Assembly: GCF_029223585.1 (NCBI RefSeq)
Contig: NZ_CP119423.1
Location: forward strand, 3,286,001 to 3,350,000
Origin: Photobacterium sp. DA100
GTDB lineage: Bacteria > Pseudomonadota > Gammaproteobacteria > Enterobacterales > Vibrionaceae
DNA: 64,000 nt
Direction of reading: 5' to 3'
Below, piece after piece: positions 49,001 to 55,824 of this stretch (positions are counted from its first letter, which is position 1; each line of letters opens with the position of its first letter). Below the pieces are notes generated by a model. It had not been told where the DNA came from. It saw only the letters and a program-made list of their open reading frames with translations, and searched no databases. The position numbers and the translations under genes are program-made.

Positions 49001-49391
49001 CAGTCTGCAGAAGCTGCGCCATCTGGGTGACGAGTTCTGCTCCCTGGCAGACAAGCTCGAGGGCAACAGCAAAAGCAAGAATGACACCCTGCGGGAGCTG
49101 CTGGTCGACATCATGAAAACCACCCTCAATCACTGGGAAGAGTCGACCCAAAAAACCAAGTTTGAACTGGCAGAGGAAAGTGGCCTGTGGCGGGTCTATC
49201 TCGACCGTAGCACCCTGCAAACCCGCACGCTGGATAAATACCTGCATTTGGAAACCCTGCCGAAAACGCCCCGCTGGCGTACCGTACTCAGTACCATTGA
49301 TTTTGTCCTTGAGCGCAGCCCTTGCAATACCGCGGCCCATTCCGAGCTGCTGGCAATGAAGGAGCAGCTGCAGCACATTATCAATCAATAG
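46005..49391 (+). CDS. chiS: Chitin-responsive hybrid sensor kinase / DNA-binding regulator ChiS
   Basis: ChiS is the inner-membrane master regulator of chitin use in vibrios. It senses chitin oligosaccharides through the periplasmic binding protein and, in V. cholerae, binds target promoters directly. The 1128 residues show two membrane helices (about 14-34, 352-371) around a periplasmic sensor domain, HAMP, the H-box ATTSHELRTPLHG (H467), an ATPase domain, a receiver (D770 in LMLLDIMMPEMSG), a PAS-like segment (about 870-960) and a C-terminal region (about 980-1128, with LRELLVDIM and WRVYLDRSTLQTRTLDKYL) corresponding to the DNA-binding domain. Position immediately upstream of the chitin operon supports the name. 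Confidence 0.93.
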   Translation: MQQTTRLKRLQHTLMLAFLVLSITPLILSALFFLNSHTKDLSEQSTNHLASLLDNKKKQLNNFFASRESEVQSFARSELANASGGRFYGLVGAYHQLGDISEVLRNTGRSRYYTETLINKSAGEQDTGNYIGHERYRLMYKRYNWAYEEYLKRSSFSDILLVDISGNIVYAANSPDIFGINLPQSAQTYPALSQTFSAIQKKTERSEGETDQVPVTFTDFSQSQGEADLAAWFAAPIIQQGYLHSYVLFKLSNQSIRDFLSDTGNNSYSVQTLLVGQDHRSRLPTSSNDPASFSSSSINRALEGDSGVGSFANFNGVPVLSAFAPLTIMDSPWALVVELPEEEAFARIRQLEVIFFVAMLTAIVLVIIASHWLSNSITAPLLRLTWAAEQVSAGDMDQKIEGTERCDEIGRLAISFARMQSSVREKMTLIREQNNELEQSIQIIQQKNKELQTADKLKDEFLATTSHELRTPLHGMVGIAESLLAGANGPVQHSQRRQLEVMINSGQRLTNLVDDLLDYHKMRYGDLDIHKQAVDVASAARLVLELSGHLLGSKPVRIINQIPNDLPLVQGDEQRLEQVLYNLVGNAIKYTSEGKIILSATILESQLRIQVVDTGQGIPAEQLEHIFEPLIQANTQSANYRQGSGLGLSISRQLIELMGGRLYVSSQPMIGTTFSFTLNLASEADIANSELSDRSRHFQIPSVEAQAYELEHIEENPDGELLLIVDDEPVNLQVLHNFLRLEGYRVITAESGPQALKLVESHQPALMLLDIMMPEMSGYEVCEQLRQRYNMLDLPIIMLSALGQVQDRIRGFESGANDYLTKPFNKEELTARIGAHLKAGQTERQLKENQRLAEEIERREQVENSLLETQNRLLGLLESSNEAILCVQSGGRIRYANAAAGKLFNRSPEQVERHHIEDILATHLPQDISQSHHFHGSLMFRIGDSLQSLDTDVINLPEESGLQRMFIFDNQGQTSSHRIEVLENAVEVLSGFAFNRNKDSLQKLRHLGDEFCSLADKLEGNSKSKNDTLRELLVDIMKTTLNHWEESTQKTKFELAEESGLWRVYLDRSTLQTRTLDKYLHLETLPKTPRWRTVLSTIDFVLERSPCNTAAHSELLAMKEQLQHIINQ

Positions 49392-49407
49392 CGCGCGCCC
49401 CCTCGGA

Positions 49408-49434
49408 AAGCCTGCCTGGTGCAGGCTTTTTTTT
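49408..49434 (+). terminator. Terminator of chiS
   Basis: AAAGCCTGC / GCAGGCTTT with a 5-base loop, continuing into eight T residues, 17 bases past the stop codon. Confidence 0.92.
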
Positions 49435-49561
49435 GCCTCAAATTATCCTTAGAAAAATGCAAAAGCCGCGAGATGACAAACCGAAACAGTGGCCAAAAAC
49501 TCCGCAACTCTAGCCATATGATGCGTCAAACCCAGCTGTTCCGATGAAAACTTTCAGTTTA

Positions 49562-49577
49562 TGAGAAGGTAATCACA
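49562..49577 (+). promoter_or_regulatory. Candidate CRP site upstream of the chitin operon
   Basis: TGAGA-AGGTAA-TCACA matches TGTGA-N6-TCACA at 9 of 10 positions. It lies about 427 bases before the first operon gene, so it would need a distal promoter or a long leader to act directly. Confidence 0.45.
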
Positions 49578-49781
49578 ACAAAGTCTCCGCATAAATTTTC
49601 CGCAAGGAATTAAGCTGTTTTTTTCCGCTGTTACATTCCCACCGAAATCACCTACGCGTAAGTTATTGTTTTAAATTAACTTAACTAGGCGTGGTGATTA
49701 TTGACTAATGAAACAGAAAAATAAAAAACGCGACCTCCCGCACACCTCCGTCGAGGGCGGGCGCTGGATCACAGTCCGTTA

Positions 49782-49827
49782 TTAACGTTTTTTACGGAGG
49801 GAAGCGTGAATTTAACGTTTTTGACGG
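49782..49827 (+). repeat. Direct repeat, candidate regulator operator of the chitin operon
   Basis: TTAACGTTTTTTACGG (49782-49797) and TTAACGTTTTTGACGG (49812-49827) are identical at 15 of 16 positions and start 30 bp apart, close to three helical turns. A partial inverted relative, CCGTTTTGTTAA, follows at about 49841-49852. Same-face spacing fits cooperative binding by a regulator such as ChiS, but the factor is inferred. Confidence 0.55.
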
Positions 49828-49891
49828 GCAGCCTGATTGACCGTTTTGTTAATCCGGAGTTTCCTTAAGGCACACAGAGCCTACAAGGCCA

Positions 49892-49958
49892 TTTGTTCAG
49901 GTGCGTTACTCAACTTGAACAAAGTAGGTTCTTCCTCCCCGTGCATACGGGGCTTTTT
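49892..49958 (+). promoter_or_regulatory. Two-hairpin leader with terminator-like element before the chitin operon
   Basis: TTTGTTCAGGT (from 49892) and ACTTGAACAAA (to 49923) form an 11-bp stem with one G-U pair. It is followed by CCCCGT/ACGGGG (49937-49952) with a GCAT loop and then CTTTTT. The second hairpin has the form of an intrinsic terminator but lies about 40 bases upstream of the first operon gene's start codon. It could attenuate readthrough or end a short leader RNA. Confidence 0.6.
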
Positions 49959-49996
49959 CCATAAGTGAAACTAAGAGCAAAGAGTAAGGAACAGCT

Positions 49997-51676
49997 ATGC
50001 TTGCCAATATAAAGAAAACCCAGTTAGCGCTAGCCGTTGTCGCAGCCGCTTCAACTATGTTAACCGCCCCAGTGGCGTCAGCTGCAGAGCGCAGCGAGCT
50101 AACCATGGTGCCTAAGTTCTACCCAACCTTTGTACGTAACTTTAACCCTTACCTACAGACTCAGCTGGATACCACCTATGACTTCATCTTCGAACCATTG
50201 GTTGTGTTCAATGAGCTGAAGGGCAACGAGCCGGTCATGCGTTTGGCAAAAGACTACTACATGTCTGATGACCTGATGCAAGTAACCTTCGAAATCCGTG
50301 ATGGCGTAAAATGGTCTGACGGCAAAACCTTTACCGCCAAAGATGTTGCCTTCACCTTCGAACTACTGAAAAAACACCCAGAGCTTGACCGCACTGGTAT
50401 CAATGCCCGCCTGAAAGGTGTCCAAGCGAAAGGCGACAAAGTGACCTTCAGCTTAAATGAAGCGAACTCGAATGTTCCTTACCTGATCTCCAAAGTTGCA
50501 GTGGTTCCAGAGCACATCTGGAGCAAGGTGGACGATCCTACACGCTTTACCAATGAAAACCCTGTCGGTACCGGTCCGTTTACCGAAATCGATACCTTTA
50601 CCCCTCAGCTATACACCCAGTGCCGTAACCCGAACTACTGGGACAACGCCAACCTAGACGTGGACTGTCTGCGCCTGCCGCAGGTGGGTGGCAACGACCA
50701 ATTCCTTGGCCAGGTACTGAGCGGCCAGTTTGACTGGACATACGCGTTCATTCCGGATGTGGACAGCACCTACGCCGCCGCTAGCCCGAACAACAAGTAC
50801 TGGTACCCTGCCGGTGGTACTCAGGCATTCATGCTGAACTACAATACGCCGAACAAGGGCAACCACGAAGCCATCAACAACATTGACTTCCGCCGTGCCT
50901 TCTCAATGGCAATCGACCGCGAAACGATCATTGATATCGCCTTCTACGGCGGCGGTGTGGTGAATGACTACGCATCAGGCCTGGGCCAGGCATTTGCTTC
51001 ATGGTCCGACAATGCGGTCTACGAGAAGTACAAGCCATACATGACCTACAACGTTGCTAACGCCAAGGCCCTTTTGAAGAAAGCAGGCTTCAAAGACACC
51101 AATGGTGATGGCTATGTTGAAACCCCGACCGGCAAGAGCATTGAGCTGACTATCCAGTCGCCTAACGGTTGGACCGACTTCAACAATACCGTACAGCTCA
51201 GCGTTGAAATGCTTCAGGAAGTGGGCATCAAGGCCAAGGCCAGCACCCCGGACTTCTCGGTATACAACCAGGCGATGCTAGATGCGACGTATGATGTGGC
51301 GTACACCAACTACTTCCACGGTGCGGATCCTTACACCTACTGGGATAGTGCTTACCACTCTCGCTTCCAGGCCAACGAAGGCATGCCTCGCTTCGCGCTG
51401 CACTACTGGCAGAGCAAGGAGCTAGATAGCTTACTGGCTGGTTTCTACAAGACGGCAGATCGCGATGAGCAGGTGAAAATGGCTCACGCTATCCAGAAGA
51501 TCATTGCAGAGAACCAGGTAACCATCCCAGTCATGTCTGGTGCCTACACCTCGCAGTACAACACTTCACGCTTTACCGGTTGGTGGAACGAGAACAACCC
51601 GAAAGGGCGTCCAATGCCAATCACCAACACCCAAGAGCGTCTACTGCAAGTACTTGACCTAAAACCTAAATCGTAA
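49997..51676 (+). CDS. Chitin oligosaccharide-binding protein (ABC solute-binding, family 5)
   Basis: This periplasmic protein captures chitin oligosaccharides and, in vibrios, also keeps ChiS inactive when unliganded. The 559 residues start with a signal peptide (MLANIKKTQLALAVVAAAS, cleavage likely after VASAA). The family-5 (oligopeptide-binding type) blocks are clear: SDGKTFTAKDVAFTFELLKK (about 103-122), NPVGTGPF, and FRRAFSMAIDRE. The mature protein is of the size of known vibrio CBP. ATG 49997 follows AAGGA. A perfect GC hairpin after the stop codon separates it from the permease genes, suggesting higher expression than the rest. Confidence 0.92.
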   Translation: MLANIKKTQLALAVVAAASTMLTAPVASAAERSELTMVPKFYPTFVRNFNPYLQTQLDTTYDFIFEPLVVFNELKGNEPVMRLAKDYYMSDDLMQVTFEIRDGVKWSDGKTFTAKDVAFTFELLKKHPELDRTGINARLKGVQAKGDKVTFSLNEANSNVPYLISKVAVVPEHIWSKVDDPTRFTNENPVGTGPFTEIDTFTPQLYTQCRNPNYWDNANLDVDCLRLPQVGGNDQFLGQVLSGQFDWTYAFIPDVDSTYAAASPNNKYWYPAGGTQAFMLNYNTPNKGNHEAINNIDFRRAFSMAIDRETIIDIAFYGGGVVNDYASGLGQAFASWSDNAVYEKYKPYMTYNVANAKALLKKAGFKDTNGDGYVETPTGKSIELTIQSPNGWTDFNNTVQLSVEMLQEVGIKAKASTPDFSVYNQAMLDATYDVAYTNYFHGADPYTYWDSAYHSRFQANEGMPRFALHYWQSKELDSLLAGFYKTADRDEQVKMAHAIQKIIAENQVTIPVMSGAYTSQYNTSRFTGWWNENNPKGRPMPITNTQERLLQVLDLKPKS

Positions 51677-51687
51677 TTTTCGCAATT

Positions 51688-51710
51688 TGCGGTGCGCACC
51701 TTGCGCACCG
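51688..51710 (+). promoter_or_regulatory. Intra-operon hairpin between binding protein and permease
   Basis: GCGGTGCGCA / TGCGCACCGC form a perfect 10-bp stem with a 3-base loop, without a T run. The position, 12 bases after the binding-protein stop codon, is typical of hairpins that protect an upstream message from 3' decay or cause partial termination. Confidence 0.7.
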
Positions 51711-51810
51711 CCCCTTCAACCTTCCCCCTTAGAAATAACTATGGCCAGTGGTCAGGGAAGAGTGTGTCTGAAATCTGGTTAGAGAAGCTGGATATTTTAA
51801 GGTGTGAGTT

Positions 51811-52797
51811 ATGGGATTTTTTATACGCAGACTTAGCTTTTATTTTATTGCGCTCCTGTTCGCAATAACCCTCAATTTTATTATTCCCCGGGCCATGCCC
51901 GGTGATCCGGTCACCATGATGTTTGCCAATGCCGCCGTGCAGGTGACCCCAGAACGTATTGCCGCGATGAAAGAGCTGCTGGGCTTTGTCGACGGCCCTA
52001 TCTACCAGCAATACCTGATCTACCTAAAAGGAATCCTGTCGTGGGATTTGGGGATTTCCATCCAGACCTACCCGCAAACCGTTAACGACGTTTTGGGCAA
52101 TGCCGTTGGCTGGTCACTGTTCCTGGCAGGGACCGCGGTTATCTTGGCATTCTGCCTCGGTTCGACCCTCGGCATCTTTGCGGCATGGAAGCGCGGCAGC
52201 AAGTACGACGCTTTCATTTCTCCGGGCATGATGGTGGTGCAAGCCGTACCACCTGTGGTCGTGGCCATGCTGGTACTCTACACCTTCGCGATTGGCACCA
52301 AGTGGTTCCCGTCGACCTATGCCTACACCCCGGGGACAACGCCTGACTGGACCAGCTTGGATTTCTACCTGGATGTGGGCTACCACGCCGTGTTGCCGCT
52401 GTTCTGCGCCACGATCATCCAGATCGGTGGCTTCCTGATCAACATGCGTAACAACATGATCAACCTGCTCAACGAAGACTACATCACGATGGCAAAAGGC
52501 AAGGGCCTGAGCGAAAACCGCGTGGTCTTCAAGTACGCCGCCCGAAATGCCATGCTGCCGAGTGTCACCGCCCTGTCCATGGCTATCGGTATGGCCATCG
52601 GTGGCCAACTGATCATCGAGATGATTTTCAACTACCCGGGGCTTGGCACTGTACTGCTCAATGCCATTAACACCCGTGACTACCAAGTGCTGCAGGGCCA
52701 GCTACTGATCATGACGATGTTCATGCTGTTCTTCAACTTCTTGGCCGACATTCTTATCGTTGCTCTGGATCCTCGCCTACGTAAGGGAGGCAAATAA
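51811..52797 (+). CDS. Chitin oligosaccharide ABC transporter permease 1
   Basis: This 328-residue inner-membrane protein is of the OppB/DppB type. It starts MGFFIRRLSFYFIALLFAITLNFIIPR-like, with an N-terminal helix followed by the family block PRAMPGDPVTMMF. About six helices follow, and the cytoplasmic EAA loop (LNEDYITMAKGKGLSENRV, about 218-236) docks to the ATPases. ATG 51811 follows AAGGTGTG. It is the first membrane gene after the binding protein, with the second permease starting two bases after its stop codon. It forms the translocation path with that partner. Confidence 0.92.
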   Translation: MGFFIRRLSFYFIALLFAITLNFIIPRAMPGDPVTMMFANAAVQVTPERIAAMKELLGFVDGPIYQQYLIYLKGILSWDLGISIQTYPQTVNDVLGNAVGWSLFLAGTAVILAFCLGSTLGIFAAWKRGSKYDAFISPGMMVVQAVPPVVVAMLVLYTFAIGTKWFPSTYAYTPGTTPDWTSLDFYLDVGYHAVLPLFCATIIQIGGFLINMRNNMINLLNEDYITMAKGKGLSENRVVFKYAARNAMLPSVTALSMAIGMAIGGQLIIEMIFNYPGLGTVLLNAINTRDYQVLQGQLLIMTMFMLFFNFLADILIVALDPRLRKGGK

Positions 52798-52799
52798 TC

Positions 52800-53825
52800 A
52801 TGAAAGGACTAATTAAACTACTCTCTGGCAATGCCAAAGCTATGCTGGGCCTTATCATCATCGCGACCTTCGTTTGTGGTGCGCTGTTTGCCCCAATGAT
52901 CACCAAGCACGCACCTGATAAGCGTACCGGTAACCCGCATGAATACCCGGCCTTTGTCGTGAAGGCTGCGCAGAATAACCCTGACGGTTGGGTGGCAACC
53001 AGCCTGGCCGATAGTAAGCGTACCTTACGGATGTCCAAGGATGCTGACCACGTTCTAGGCACCACCCGCATGGGCCGGGATGTCTGGTCTCAAGTGGTTT
53101 ACGGTGCCCGTACGTCACTGGCTGTCGGTTTCGGTGCCGGGATCATGGTGTGCTTCTTGGCAACGGTTATCGGTGTCTCCGCCGGTTACTTTGGTGGCCG
53201 TGTCGACGACATCCTGTCAGCCGCTATGAACATCATGCTGGTGATCCCCCAGCTGCCGCTGTTGTTCGTGATTGCCGCCTTCATTGGTCAGGCGGGCCCT
53301 CTCACTATCGCTATCGTCATCGGGATGACTTCCTGGGCATGGGGTGCCCGTGTAGTCAGGGCCCAGACTCTGTCCCTGCGTGAGAAAGAATTCGTCAAGG
53401 CGGCAGAGGTCTTGGGCGAATCACCTGTGCGCATCATCTTTGTCGAGATCTTGCCTAACCTGATTTCCATTGTCGGCGCCAGCTTCATCGGCTCGGTCAT
53501 GCTCGCCATTATGACCGAAGCAACCCTGTCTTTCCTGGGCTTGGGTAACCCGAACTCGATTAGCTGGGGCATCATGCTCTACAACGTACAGACCTCCTCC
53601 TCGATGCTGGTCGGTGCCTGGTGGGAACTGTTGGCTCCATGTCTGGCCCTGACATTCATTGCCGTTGGTCTGGCGATGCTTAACTTTGCAGTCGATGAAA
53701 TCGCCAACCCGCAGCTGCGCTCGCACAAAGGCATGCGCCGCTGGAAGAACATGGCTAAAGAAAACCAGAAACACGCTCAGGCCACTATCAAGCCTCAGCC
53801 AGCCCTTGAAGGGGGAGAGAAATAA
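52800..53825 (+). CDS. Chitin oligosaccharide ABC transporter permease 2
   Basis: The 341-residue protein is of the OppC/DppC type, with an N-terminal helix (AMLGLIIIATFVCGALFAP), an extended periplasmic segment, the block HVLGTTRMGRDVWSQVVYGAR, and five further helices. The EAA loop reads LREKEFVKAAEVLGESPVRI (about 199-218). Its stop codon overlaps the start of the first ATPase gene by one base (53825), so expression is tightly linked. Oligopeptide-type permeases carrying chitin sugars are characteristic of vibrios. Confidence 0.92.
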   Translation: MKGLIKLLSGNAKAMLGLIIIATFVCGALFAPMITKHAPDKRTGNPHEYPAFVVKAAQNNPDGWVATSLADSKRTLRMSKDADHVLGTTRMGRDVWSQVVYGARTSLAVGFGAGIMVCFLATVIGVSAGYFGGRVDDILSAAMNIMLVIPQLPLLFVIAAFIGQAGPLTIAIVIGMTSWAWGARVVRAQTLSLREKEFVKAAEVLGESPVRIIFVEILPNLISIVGASFIGSVMLAIMTEATLSFLGLGNPNSISWGIMLYNVQTSSSMLVGAWWELLAPCLALTFIAVGLAMLNFAVDEIANPQLRSHKGMRRWKNMAKENQKHAQATIKPQPALEGGEK

Positions 53826-54796
53826 TGACCAATCCACAAATTTCTATCCGCAACCTGTGCGTTGACTACATTACCGATGCCGGTGATGTGCGTGCGGTAA
53901 ACAACGTCAGCTTCGATATCGGCAAAGGCGAAATCTTTGGGCTGGCTGGTGAGTCCGGCTGTGGTAAATCCACCGTGGCCTTTTCCCTGATGCGCCTGCA
54001 CAAGCCGCCTGCATTTATCACCGGCGGTGAGGTTATCTTCGACGGCCACGGTGACATCCTGAAGTTCAATGACATGCAGATGTCTGCCTTTCGCTGGAGC
54101 GAGATCTCGATGGTCTTCCAAAGTGCGATGAACGCCCTCAACCCGGTGCTGACACTGGAGGAGCAGTTCTGCGATGTGATCATGCGCCATACCGCCATGA
54201 CCCGCCAGCAGGCAGTGCGCCGAGCAGAAGGCCTGCTGGAAATCGTTGATATCCACCCTAGCCGGCTGCGTGACTACCCGCACCAGTTCTCTGGCGGTAT
54301 GCGCCAGCGTCTGGTGATCGCCATTGCCCTGGCTCTCAATCCAAAGATGATCATCATGGATGAGCCGACAACCGCCCTGGATGTGGTGGTACAGCGCGAG
54401 ATCCTGCAAAAGATCTACGCCCTGAAGGAAGAATTCGGTTTCTCTATCCTGTTCATTACCCATGATCTGTCTTTGATGGTCGAGTTCTCCGATCGTATCG
54501 GCATCATGTATTCCGGCGAGCTGGTTGAAGTCGCACCGTCGAAGCAAATTCTGGAAACCCCGTTCCATCCTTATACCGAAGGGCTGGGCAGTTCATTCCC
54601 ACCGCTGACCGGACCGAAAACCCGCCTGACAGGGATCCCGGGCAACCCGCTCAACTTGCTGGAAGTACCGACCGGGTGCCGGTTCCAGGCCCGCTGCGGC
54701 AAAGCCCATGACGCCTGCTTTAGCCAAGCAACCCAGCTTCGCCAGTTGGAACACGGCCGTTTTAGTAACTGCCACCTATTCCACAAGAGCAGTTAA
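53825..54796 (+). CDS. Chitin oligosaccharide ABC transporter ATPase 1
   Basis: The 323-residue cytoplasmic ATPase is of the OppD/DppD type. Walker A is GESGCGKST (about 40-48), the signature FSGGMRQR (about 157-164), and Walker B IIMDEPTTALD. The C-terminal oligopeptide-transporter domain ends with a CX-type cluster (GCRFQARCGKAHDACFSQ) that in relatives binds an Fe-S cluster. All catalytic elements are intact. It pairs with the next gene as a heterodimer. Confidence 0.93.
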   Translation: MTNPQISIRNLCVDYITDAGDVRAVNNVSFDIGKGEIFGLAGESGCGKSTVAFSLMRLHKPPAFITGGEVIFDGHGDILKFNDMQMSAFRWSEISMVFQSAMNALNPVLTLEEQFCDVIMRHTAMTRQQAVRRAEGLLEIVDIHPSRLRDYPHQFSGGMRQRLVIAIALALNPKMIIMDEPTTALDVVVQREILQKIYALKEEFGFSILFITHDLSLMVEFSDRIGIMYSGELVEVAPSKQILETPFHPYTEGLGSSFPPLTGPKTRLTGIPGNPLNLLEVPTGCRFQARCGKAHDACFSQATQLRQLEHGRFSNCHLFHKSS

Positions 54797-54818
54797 GGAT
54801 TAAGTAATAGGAAGCATT

Positions 54819-55814
54819 ATGAGCAAGCCAACCGGACAACCAATTATTGAAGGGAAGAACCTGGTTAAGGACTTCCCGGTCAACAGCAACTCGCTGAAGA
54901 AATCCATGATGCGCGCTATCAACGACGTGTCATTCAAGATGTACAAAAGCCGCGGCCTCTCCGTCGTCGGCGAATCCGGCTCGGGCAAATCGACCACGGC
55001 CAAGATGATAGCCAAAATGTATGCCCCGACAGCCGGCAAGATTGAATACTACGGGCGCGATATTGCCACCATTGAGAAAAAAGCCGATCTGATGCAATAC
55101 CGCCAGGGAATCCAGATGGTATGGCAAGACCCGTTCGGCTCGTTGAACCCGACCCATACCATTTTCCACCATGTTGCCCGCCCGCTGCTGATCCACAACA
55201 AGGTGAGCAAGGGCAACAAGAAGGAGCTGGAAGAGAAGGTCTACGATTTGCTCGAACAGGTTGGTCTAATCCCGCCGAAAGAAACAGCAGCCAAGTACCC
55301 GCACCAGCTTTCTGGCGGCCAGCGCCAGCGCGTGAACCTGGCCAGAAACATTGCCGTCGGTGCTGAGGTGGTCCTGGCCGACGAGCCCACGTCGATGCTC
55401 GATGTGTCGATCCGGGCCGGGGTCCTCAACCTGATGGAAGAGATGAAGTTCGAGCGCGAGATGGCGCTGCTTTACATCACCCACGATATCGCAACCGCGC
55501 GCTACATTGCTGAAGATCTGGCGGTGATGTACGTCGGCCACATGGTCGAATGGGGGGACACCGAGGAGATCATCCACGATCCCCAGCACCCATATACCCA
55601 GCTGCTGGTATCGGCAGTGCCGGATCCGAAGAAGTCGATCCACGAGAAGCTCAAGGGGAACAAGGGGGAGATCCCGCTCTGGACACCGGAGAGCCTAGGC
55701 TGCCCATTTGCCGGTCGCTGTACCCACGCCACCGACAAGTGCCGCCAGCAACTGCCGGGAGTTACCCAGCTCTCCGACAACCATTTCGTGCGTTGTTACC
55801 TGTACGAGAATTAA
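54819..55814 (+). CDS. Chitin oligosaccharide ABC transporter ATPase 2
   Basis: The 331-residue partner ATPase is of the OppF/DppF type: Walker A GESGSGKST (about 48-56), signature LSGGQRQR, Walker B VVLADEPTSMLD and a C-terminal cysteine cluster (GCPFAGRCTHATDKCRQ). ATG 54819 follows AGGAAG, 22 bases after the preceding gene. The GH9 gene begins 10 bases after its stop codon, placing import and cytoplasmic breakdown on one transcript. Confidence 0.93.
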   Translation: MSKPTGQPIIEGKNLVKDFPVNSNSLKKSMMRAINDVSFKMYKSRGLSVVGESGSGKSTTAKMIAKMYAPTAGKIEYYGRDIATIEKKADLMQYRQGIQMVWQDPFGSLNPTHTIFHHVARPLLIHNKVSKGNKKELEEKVYDLLEQVGLIPPKETAAKYPHQLSGGQRQRVNLARNIAVGAEVVLADEPTSMLDVSIRAGVLNLMEEMKFEREMALLYITHDIATARYIAEDLAVMYVGHMVEWGDTEEIIHDPQHPYTQLLVSAVPDPKKSIHEKLKGNKGEIPLWTPESLGCPFAGRCTHATDKCRQQLPGVTQLSDNHFVRCYLYEN

Positions 55815-55824
55815 CGGAGGGATC

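Larger units (their letters stand above)
49392..49996 (+). other. Regulatory region of the chitin oligosaccharide operon
   Basis: This 605-base gap holds the chiS terminator, a CRP-like site (49562-49577), a 30-bp-spaced direct repeat (49782-49827) and two successive hairpins, the second followed by a T run, just before the binding-protein gene. A short minus-strand frame here lacks any support. It is by far the most structured intergenic region in the window. Confidence 0.6.

Noticed and set aside
49906..50106. 66-codon minus-strand open frame across the start of the binding-protein gene
   Set aside because: Antisense to a signal peptide and a structured leader, with nothing to support translation.
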